Shown here: piece by piece, positions 56,640 to 64,000 of the stretch
Position numbering within the stretch: the first letter of the stretch is position 1
Layout of the letters: each line of letters begins with the position of its first letter
NCBI GenBank assembly: GCA_037127255.1
Contig: JBANSL010000007.1
Location: forward strand, 62,295,038 to 62,359,037
Origin: Persicaria tinctoria
Lineage: Eukaryota; Streptophyta; Magnoliopsida; Caryophyllales; Polygonaceae
DNA: 64,000 nucleotides
Direction: 5' to 3'
Translations under genes and position numbers: made by a program
Notes under the pieces: generated by a model
Databases searched by the model: none
The model's input: only the letters and a program-made list of their open reading frames with translations
Told to the model about the DNA's origin: nothing

Positions 56640-57060
56640 GAGTGGAAACAAGGAGAAAAATCGGGATTTCGAAGGTTTTCCGAGCCAAAAGAACCGATTA
56701 GCGCTGTTGGGGAAGATGGCTCGGTGTGGGCTCGGCTGGGCACGAACCAAGGGGGTTCCGGGCTCGGGGGGTGCGCCTGAGGGAGGGGGTTCGAGCTGGC
56801 CGGGGCAGGTGGCCGGAGGTGGCTCGTGGGTGGCGTGGGAGGCCGACAACAGGAGCCACTGGTGGCTCGGCGGTGCTGCGAGAGATGGGTGCGTCTGGGC
56901 GCGTCTGGGCTCGAACCAGGCCAGCCCTGGGCTCGGGGGTTGCGCACCGTGGTGGGCTCGAGGGCGGCTGGTCGCTGGTGGCCGGAGGTGGCTCGAGGTG
57001 GGTGCGGGTGCGGGAGTCCGAGGGCTCGGGGGGTTGCGCTCGTTAAGGAGTTATGTGTTT
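56640..57060. other. GC-rich segment, possibly captured host sequence
   Basis: Very GC-rich (GGTGGCCGGAGGTGGCTCG-type repeats at 56808-56825 and 56980-56996), open in several frames on both strands, so the long frames are composition artefacts. A sharp GC step inside a MULE-like element suggests acquired sequence. No product is recognised. Confidence 0.35.
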
Positions 57061-57497
57061 TTGTTGATTTGAAAATTTTACACGTTAAGCGGATTTTACA
57101 CGTTAAGGAGTTTTTGCATTTTAAAGCTTCCCTATATATATATATAGCTTAGTTAATTACATATATAACCTAATTACATTTATAAAAACAGTAACTATAT
57201 AGCTAATTAATATATGATTGTGTGATTAAATATATAAAAACAGCTAATTACCTATATATTACATATATATATATATGTAATAAAAACCTAATTAGGGTAA
57301 TTTTGATAAGAAAATTTGAATAGGTTTGCGGGTACCCGCGGGCTACCCGCACCAGCATTCGCAGACGGGCTTGGACACGACTTCCAACCCGTTAAGCGGG
57401 CTTAGTCCGATCCGCGTTCGCAACAACGGCACAAAATCTCGGGTAAAATCCGTCCCAAGCCCGGCCCGCGCCCGCGTTTGCTAGGTCTAGTTATAGA

Positions 57498-57630
57498 TTA
57501 CAAATATAGATATATATACTCCGTAGAAAATAGATATAGATTGGATTAATGGGTCTGGAAATAAACGGCCCAATTTCGGACTGCGAGGGCTCAAAAGTTT
57601 ATTATCCGACTATTTTGTCACCCCTCCTTC
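57498..57630 (+). promoter_or_regulatory. Putative promoter of the J-domain gene
   Basis: A site II-like GGCCCA (57569-57574) lies upstream of a CT-rich transcription-start-like region (CCTTCCTCTTTGTTTCTCTC, 57627-57646). A weak TATA-like TTTATTA is near 57598. The promoter space is short because the hAT element ends at 57489, 75-150 bp upstream. Confidence 0.4.
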
Positions 57631-57765
57631 CTCTTTGTTTCTCTCTCTCTTCCAAGCGTCTGGCGATCATTTTTGAAACTTCCCAATTACGTCTTGAAGC
57701 TACAAATTCACATCCCTGAGGTCGCTAATCTACTCCTCGTGCTCTTAATCGTTTCGATTTCGCAG
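57620..57765 (+). other. Non-coding exon 1 (5' UTR) of the J-domain gene
   Basis: A CT-rich leader ends at a good donor, CGCAG|GTAATT (57765/57766). The start is approximate. Intron 1 runs from 57766 to 58839, 1074 bp, T-rich, and ends TTGTTCTCCAG. Confidence 0.55.
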
Positions 57766-58848
57766 GTAATTTTAATCTCCACTGCCAATTTTTCATTTGT
57801 TACGAAGGGTGATTTTTAGATTGTGCGCCGTCATGCTTTACAATTAAAATCCCCTTCTCAGTATTTTTGGATTGTTCGGAGTTCATAGATGGTTCTTAGT
57901 TTCCACCGGTCTGTATTGCTCTAGGTTTTCCCGAGGTTTGGCCTATTGTTTGTGTGTTTTAGTTCTTGTCAAGATTGTGAGATTTTAGGGTTTTTTGGTT
58001 GGGTTTCTAGAATTAGATCTGCATCATTTTAGGGCTTTCTATGCCAGATTCGAGTTAATGGTTAGGGTTTACTTGGTTTTATGGTTCATTATTCTAAAAT
58101 GGGGTTTTATTGTTGGGAAAGCAGTGGAGGGAGTGTATAGGTTAGAATTTCGACTAAACTGGTTAATAATCCTTAACCCGATTTTTTCATAACTAGGACA
58201 CATGACACCTTAAATTTTAGGTTATAATCAATTCAGTAATCAAATTTCGCTATTGTGAAGGTTTTTCGTTGATCTGTTTTTGTTTGAATGAACATGATAA
58301 ATACTGTAGAATTATAGTAATTGTTGTTGTGACTTTTAACTTATTTTATGAGTTTTGATTTAATCATTGCTATAGATTTAGGGGTTTATGCGTCGTAATT
58401 ATAAAAGTTCAAGGGTTCAGTTCGATAGAGTTAAAGTTAGGGGCTCATGTGTGCAATTGTGAGGGCCATCCAGGTATTTAAGCCTTATCTAAACCAAGAG
58501 AGGTGCTTTTGTAGAACTTGTTCATGATAAAGGATATGATTCTTCAATCATCAAACTGCAGGATAGTGTAAAGTGACTTCATTATTAGTGTGTCACCACA
58601 TCTTTTGATGTTTGTAGTTTAACTGGTGTGCTTATAGTGTTACTCATATGGCTAAATTTGGAATAATATAGGGTAGCAGTTTAACTTTTTTCCATTTACC
58701 TTTATCGTCGTTTTCTGTTCTAACTGATGAAATAAAGGGAAACCAATGGCTGAATTTTTTTTATTCGTAAGCTTCTACTGGTGATATCTCAATAATTGCT
58801 TTGTTAGGATTCTTAATATTTGTTTCTGTTGTTCTCCAGTATAATCAA

Positions 58849-61800
58849 ATGGGTTCTGTTGGTAAAAATCTTTCTCGCCGGCGTACGGGTACTCCCCGGA
58901 AGCATACCTTAAGCAAGTGTTCAACAAGTGGAGAAGTGGATGAGTTTGTTCTAATTGATCTTGACAGCGATATCCCAGATGTTATCATTATTGACATCCC
59001 ATTGCCTTCAAAGAAGAAGTTGAAAAAGCCTATTACTGACATCCCCATGACTTCAAAGAAAAAGTCGTCACCACATACGGTAATTAATATTGATGATGAT
59101 GATGAACCTGCGGGTGGAGTTTGCAGCAATGATGATGATTCCGTTTCAAGTAGTGGTTGCCCTTCAAAACCAATGGATTCTTCAAACATCTTCAAAGCGA
59201 ATGATAAGAATTATTCATTTGTTGATGAAAGAAACTCGCCTGTAAATCTGTCTAAGCACAGACAGACTTACTCTGGGAAAGCAGAGTCCAGTGTTCGTTA
59301 TGGCCTTGGTTCGGATAGCGAGAGTTGGTCAATTGAAAGCGATTGTTCAGACTCCGAATGCATGGAATCTATGGATGACCCTGCTGGAAAGCTCCGTGAA
59401 CAGTGGGAACTGGCTTCCAAGAGAAGAAAGACTGCTACTCATGCTAGTGCATCGAATCCTGTTCACCGTTCTTCTCAGGGTGGAGAAAATGCAGCCAATG
59501 AAACACATGTCTCAGATCAATCTAGCCCTACCCATATTGGACATGAAAACAAAGGAAAATATGAAGAAAATTCATTTCCTTTTGTCGAACCTGAATGTGC
59601 TTTTGAAAATTGCCTGAATGATGATGATAAGCAGTATCCTTCCAATGATTGTGCAACGGCCTTTCCTGAACAAGGACCTTCGTCTCCAAATATTGAAGAT
59701 GCTTCAAGGTCAGGAAGTTTTTCAATGGAAAACAGTTCCTCTCCATTGGAAGATCTCGAGACAAAAATTTCTACTGAGCCTTGTTTGTTCAACCGGCAAC
59801 CAAGTTTTGATGAGCAGTTTGATTGTGGTATGGCAGAACCTCTGAAGAAAGATCCATCTGCATCTAAGTCTCATCTTTTAGGTGATGATGACCGAAAGTG
59901 TGATAGGCGTGCTTCTATGGATGTGGATGAAGAGCAACCTACCTCTAGTTCTTGTAGCACTCGTTTTGATAAAACATCAAGGTCCACCTCTTTTTGGAAC
60001 TTTAAATCAAACCCTGAGGTGGACATTGTCGTAAAAACAGCTGCGGAGGGTGAAGAACCGGAGCTTATCTGCCTGGATAATCATCAGAAAGCTGAATCAG
60101 GTTACAGATTTCGTAGTTCTATCCAAACGGACACTGAGGGATCTACCTATGATCTGTTTAATGGTTTGACATTCACTAAGACTAATGATGTGCGACAAGA
60201 TCCAGTGAAAAAACCATGCCAAAATGATATAATTATTGATAGGCAAAAGATTAAGGAGACTGATGAATACAAGCGTGCCATGGAAGAAGAATTGAAGGCA
60301 AGACAGCGACAGTTGCAGATTCAGGTAATTTGAGTTCCTAATACTGCTGATTACAGTTTACAACCAAGTAGCATGTTATAAATTAAAATTCCATTATTAT
60401 AGTGCCAGTTATAAAGATGCATATAAGTGAACTGAATTAATGTGGTAGGTGAATGGTAGAATTTTAACCTTTTGGTTATTTAATATTAAACTGCAATACC
60501 AATGGATTTCGTAGTGAGATTTAGAGTTTTAGGTACTGTTAACTTTAGAAATGATGATTTTGTTGATCTTGTTTTTGTTTTTGGGATGTAACTACTTATG
60601 GAATCACAAACATTGTGTTATTACCTCTATGAAGAGTGGAGATGTTGTCTGTGTTTCTCTATTAAAAACAAGGGTAAACTATAGGAAACCACCCCTTAAA
60701 TACTCAGTATTGCCCAAAACCACCCCTTACAATCAAAATTACCGAAAACCACCCTTTAAAAGACCTCCGTTAGCAATCGACCACCCCTAGGCCTTCGTAA
60801 GAATCTCCCTCTTTGAGTCCTACCGCTCCTCCGACTCCTTTGATTTTCGAAGGGAACAACTGGGCGAAAGTAGCGGTTTTCTTTGAGGAGCAAGCAGAGT
60901 TCAAAGCCATCGACGACGAAGAAGAGAGGGCGGTTGCTTGAGATCTTCTCCTTCAATTTCACTCTTCACTCTGCATTTTACAATCTCTGTCATCATGCCC
61001 CCAATTTGATTTTGATTTTGATTTTGAACAAAAACTTTTGATTTTGAACAGATCGATTCAAGATTGGAATTTGGAAGGGTTTGAACTAATTGTCTTATTT
61101 TTAATTATTTTTTAATTCATCAATTTGTTTCCCATTTTTCAAATATAAAAAAGTCTCAATTTGTTCCAAAGAAAACAATAAAAAAAATGAAATATGGGGC
61201 CAGGGTTGACGGATAGTGACGGAACAATGCCAAGGGTGGTCGATTGCAAACGGAGATCTTTTAATGAGTGGTTTTCGGTAATTATACATATAAGGGGTGG
61301 TTTTGGGCAATACTGAGTATTTAAGGGGTGGTTTCCTGCAGTTTACCCTAAAAACAAAATAAAAATAGGTAAACCATCTAGGTTTGGCAGTGGCTCTATG
61401 CCATTACTGTGCCCTCTTCTAATTTCAGGTTGCTTATCTCATGTTTTGACCACGTGTTATATATTGTAGTTGTTGGGAAAATAGATAATTGTTACAGTTT
61501 TGCTACTATGTAATATTATTACTGTGACAACTGACAACTGACAACATCAGTTGTGAAGATGACAGTACCTTGCTAGATCAGTCATTGCCTGCTATTTTGT
61601 ATGGGTTTTGATAAAAATTAATGCAGGCAGAGGAAGCGCAAAGACTGCGCAGGAGAAAAAGAGCTGAAACTAAGCGCGTCATGGATGTGGAAAGAAGGCA
61701 AAAGGAACGATTGGAAGAAGTACGAGAAACGCAAAGAAGGGTTAGTTTTTCCTTGGACACCTTTGTTCTTCAGAAAAACATGTTGACACTAGACAAAAAT

Positions 61801-62511
61801 AATATCAAAAGAATGAAAGAACCAGATGCTGGGCAGGAGTCACCATTACCATCATTTTTGGCTGATAGGCAATCATTATCATGTATTATTATGAAAATTG
61901 CTATCTAAAATTTACGAACAAGGAAAAGGAGTATACTTACGTGGTTGAAATGTGAATTCAGGATGAAGCAAACTTGAACATGAAGGAGAAACTCCGAAGT
62001 GAGATAATGAGGGAGCTAAACCTGGTAGAAAAATCATGCATGGATATGGCATCAGTGCTCCGAAGACTAGGTGTACCTGTCAATGGTGGGAAGTTGCCTT
62101 CCCAAAATGAGGTTAGTTTAATAGTTTCCCTGTTGTTTTACTTCCATTTGTCGCCTGAAACAGAATATGCATTCTATGTCCATGAACAAAACTCAGAGCA
62201 CATTTTGGCATCTTTCATGATTTCCCTTCCAGTTTCACTAGATTTCTGATGGATTTAGTAGTGCTGTGGGAAAGTTGAAGTGAAAATACTTGTTTTTCTA
62301 AGAATTGGCTTTCTGTGTGTGGTTAGTATATTTGTGATTCAATAAGTAACAAAAGTGGGTATCTGGGTGTTAGGTGCAAGCAGCTTACAAGAGAGCCGTG
62401 CTAAAATTTCATCCAGACCGGGCATCAAGAACTGATATTCGTCAACAGGTTGAGGCTGAGGAGAAATTTAAGCTCATCTCTCGCATGAAAGAGAAGTACC
62501 CATTGGCATGA
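58849..62511 (+). CDS. J-domain protein with SUMO-interaction-like motifs (625 residues)
   Basis: The coding exons are 58849-60324, 61627-61740, 61962-62111 and 62374-62511, all phase 0 with GT-AG introns. The ATG at 58849 lies nine bases into exon 2. Residues 30-90 hold hydrophobic-acidic motifs FVLIDLDSD, DVIIIDI and VINIDDDD, typical of SUMO-interacting motifs, with two basic clusters (SKKKLKK and TSKKKSS) that would serve nuclear import. Residues 90-455 are Ser/Asp-rich and probably disordered; a fourth such motif is ELICLDN near residue 405. Residues 460-530 form a strongly charged helix. Residues 540-625 are a compact C-terminal J-domain with HPD at 593-595 and the following helix ISRMKEKYPLA, resembling auxilin-type J-domains that stimulate Hsp70 ATPase. 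Similar J-domain superfamily proteins exist across plants, mostly uncharacterised. The exact partner is unknown. Confidence 0.85.
60672..61348. mobile_element. MULE-type element in intron 2
   Basis: Inverted ends of about 120 bp, GGGTAAACTATAGGAAACCA against GGGTAAACTGCAGGAAACCA, continuing through ACTCAGTATTGCCCAAAACC on both sides. The TSD is a perfect 9-bp TAAAAACAA (60663-60671 and 61349-61357). It is 677 bp with no transposase. The centre contains a short coding-like piece on the minus strand. Confidence 0.9.
60770..60910 (-). other. Exon-like piece inside the intronic MULE
   Basis: A 46-codon frame starts MALNSACSSKKTATFAQLFP, which is Ser/Lys/Ala-rich and free of acidic residues, like the start of a plastid transit peptide. 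It then runs into the TIR. It could be a captured first exon (Pack-MULE), or chance. The upstream CT-rich sequence would fit a 5' UTR. Confidence 0.3.
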
Positions 62512-62660
62512 TGATATGCTGCAAATGGTAGAATTCGCTCAAACGGGAATCCATTTTACTGGCAGCAATAAACTCATTGTGGCATTGTGTTTGCGGCGAA
62601 AGGGTTACATCAGATGTAGGAGATCACTACCTCGCAGAAGATGCAATTTTTTGTAAATCT
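62512..62660 (+). terminator. 3' UTR start and poly(A) signal of the J-domain gene
   Basis: An AATAAA lies at 62567-62572, 56 bp after the stop codon. T-rich sequence follows (62640-62660). The true cleavage site may lie further down; other T-rich stretches occur to about 63080. Confidence 0.5.
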
Positions 62661-63861
62661 ATTTACTAATTTATGTTATAGAAGAAATTTATGTCACACT
62701 TGTAAATTCCCGCTCTATTTTGGGAACATCAGAACCCATTCGTTCATCTTTTTCCATTTCTCCAATCAATTTCTGGGAAGCGAGGTAGTAGAGGAATATT
62801 CTTTCAGGAGCTGGTGGTTGAATGAAATACAGCATGAACAAAGCTACGTTGTAATTCATCTTGTATCATCATTCAACCAGTGGCGTAGTGGTTTATACCC
62901 GCCACACCATATGCCCTGTTACTAACTCTGCTTTCAGGGGATTTTTTGTATTGGCATTCCTAGACATTGATATGTAAGTGCAGAATCTGGGTTTTTTGTT
63001 CTCGTCGCTTTGCAAACTGAAGCTTAGACCTTGAACAGCTCCTGTGTTGCCTAGCTAGACACTTGTAATGTCATTTTTAGCAGATATTTTATGGCTCTTT
63101 AATTGCATACATAAAAATCTCAAAGCACATTCATAACGTATGCATATAGGCTTTGCATGATGCCCGTCCTGTTTCTTATGATGTTAGGGTTTTGAAGGTT
63201 TTGGATTTGCATAATGTGTGCTGTGTAGTGTGTACTGTGCTGCAGCTTCCATGTGCAGGAGGACCCCCTCATGGTGGATGTGGGTCCAAATGCATCACTG
63301 AGCTGCTGAGCTTCTCCCCTCATTTCGCTTTCTCATGAGCTTTTGCTTTCTGAGCTCTATCACTTGTTTACATTTTAATCTCTTAAGGGTTCAATATGAT
63401 GATCCATTCCTACATTGTTTGGTTGTGCTTTTCATTGCACTTGTGCTTTTTGACCAAGGCTTTCCTGAGAAGCCCTGTTGTTCTCTCTGGTTTCATAGTA
63501 ACTCTCCGGACTGTAACGCAAGTACGAAACTCATCCTAAAAAGCTCATCTTTTACATCACTATGAAACATTGGACGGCACCAGATACCCGTTGAAGAATA
63601 GGTCATGCCCAATTGAGGACTACTCATAATGGAAGTGGTGGCTACAATTAGTGGATTACTACTCATCAGTTTTGTTCCTAAACTCATCAGATGTGAAAGC
63701 AAATTCGCGCGACAACAGTTTCAGCATGCTTCGAAACCCATATACAACATCTGAAAAATTGCATAAAACTAGAATGCACAATACAAGAACATCATACACA
63801 TCATACATATGTTCTAACATCAGAAACTCTTAACACGAGTCCATGCCTTAGAGCCTGGAAC
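62661..63861. other. Gene flank, no further coding sequence supported
   Basis: Unique-looking intergenic or UTR sequence with no transposon ends that I can define. The distal part may be the 3' UTR of the convergent gene. Confidence 0.35.
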
Positions 63862-63891
63862 TTATGGCCTTACTTTCCCAGGTTCCATCTT
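63862..63891 (-). CDS. Possible terminal coding exon of a convergent gene
   Basis: On the minus strand a pyrimidine-rich stretch ends TTGAATTCTCAG, a good acceptor, followed by ten codons (KMEPGKVRP and TAA). Further downstream on that strand the sequence lacks long frames, as a 3' UTR would. The gene body would lie beyond the window. The exon is too short to identify. Confidence 0.3.
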   Translation of the reverse strand, partial: KMEPGKVRP

Positions 63892-64000
63892 CTGAGAATT
63901 CAACAAGCAAATAAAGAAACAAATAAAGTCATAGAAGGAACATAGCACGGTTTCAAGCGCAAACCGGATAGTTAAAGCACACATCAGAGAGGGCTTTATT

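Larger units (their letters stand above)
54823..57132. mobile_element. Nested long-TIR element (MULE-like)
   Basis: The left end GGGTTTACTTCAAATGTAAA pairs with the inverted right end GGGAAGCTTTAAAATGCAAA, and homology extends about 65 bp (AAGTCCTTAAAATGTAAAAT against AACTCCTTAACGTGTAAAAT). It is flanked on both sides by (TA)n, so a TSD cannot be read. The interior holds minisatellites, a 160-bp tandem array, a tRNA-like sequence and a GC-rich segment (56700-57045), but no transposase. Confidence 0.6.
54216..57489. mobile_element. hAT-type element enclosing further insertions
   Basis: The TIRs are TAGACCTGAGCAAACGCGGG and, inverted at the right, TAGACCTAGCAAACGCGGGC. The TSD is a perfect 8-bp GTTATAGA (54208-54215 and 57490-57497). 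Subterminal arms repeat GCCCGC and GCGGGC motifs (54231-54325 and 57328-57480). No transposase is seen. Most of the 3.3 kb is a nested element at 54823-57132. The hAT target site overlaps the right TSD of the 52729-54197 retroposon. Confidence 0.8.
60325..61626 (+). other. Intron 2 of the J-domain gene, with a transposon
   Basis: Donor CAG|GTAATT, acceptor ATGCAG|GCAGAG. Half of its 1302 bp is the MULE-type insertion at 60672-61348. Splicing around the insert would leave the reading frame unchanged. Confidence 0.8.

Noticed and set aside
56707..57152. Several overlapping plus- and minus-strand frames over 100 codons
   Set aside because: All lie in one very GC-rich stretch, are open in many frames at once, and encode Gly/Arg/Trp-rich or Pro-rich low-complexity sequence.
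58801..58848. Upstream in-frame extension of the J-domain ORF (LGFLIFVSVVLQ)
   Set aside because: It lies in intron 1 before the TTCTCCAG acceptor at 58839, so the apparent hydrophobic leader is not translated; the ATG at 58849 is preferred.
62641..62925. Open frame downstream of the J-domain gene
   Set aside because: Lies in the 3' flank, has no domain, and is of a length expected by chance.

Overview
The window is nuclear DNA from a flowering plant, most likely a eudicot. This rests on a spliced host gene with GT-AG introns, abundant plant-type LTR retrotransposons (Ty3/gypsy elements primed by tRNA-Asp and a Ty1/copia element primed by initiator tRNA-Met), a plant L1-type LINE, and MULE, hAT and PIF/Harbinger DNA elements. 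I cannot name the species. Only one intact host gene is visible; most of the rest is layered transposable elements, and many layers can be dated relative to each other from target-site duplications (TSDs).

Layout: 1-2.8 kb holds decayed coding remnants, including a minus-strand mudrA N-terminal piece. 3.2-4.5 kb is a Tourist/Harbinger-like element (TSD TTA) carrying a PGG-domain coding segment. 5.4-12.6 kb is a minus-strand LTR fragment (called family Z here) split by a complete non-autonomous element A (6237-12062, TSD GATAG). 13.3-16.7 kb is another family Z LTR followed by a truncated copia element. 18.2-33.3 kb is a stack: a family X element (B) with an LTR-internal-LTR-truncated internal layout. 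Its middle LTR was split by a hAT element (22756-23847) and by a family Y solo LTR (24384-31868), and that solo LTR was split by a complete family X element C (24949-30611, TSD TAAAG). Two SINE-like units lie at 32.6 and 35.2 kb.

37.2-47.9 kb is a minus-strand LINE with a 16-bp TSD. It is broken by a family Y solo LTR (39951-41960) and by a second LTR-like insert (42234-43726), which itself carries a hAT MITE. Where a LINE ORF1 would be expected there is instead an unrecognised 400-residue ORF. 48-49 kb is a Ty3/gypsy tail. 49.3-52.6 kb is a MULE-like element with roughly 135-bp TIRs and two inverted tRNA-like sequences. 52.7-54.2 kb is a retroposon with a 16-bp TSD. 54.2-57.5 kb is a second hAT-type element enclosing another long-TIR element with minisatellites, a 160-bp tandem array and a third tRNA-like sequence.

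57.6-62.6 kb is the host gene: a five-exon gene (first exon non-coding) for a 625-residue nuclear-looking protein with N-terminal SUMO-interaction-like motifs, a charged helix and a C-terminal auxilin-like J-domain. Intron 2 carries a MULE-type element with a perfect 9-bp TSD. The last 1.4 kb is probably 3' flank plus the terminal exon of a convergent gene.

The retroelements labelled A, B and C encode only a gag-like protein and keep a long conserved non-coding 3' interior. They therefore look like non-autonomous (LARD-type) relatives of the Tat/Athila group and must rely on proteins from elsewhere.
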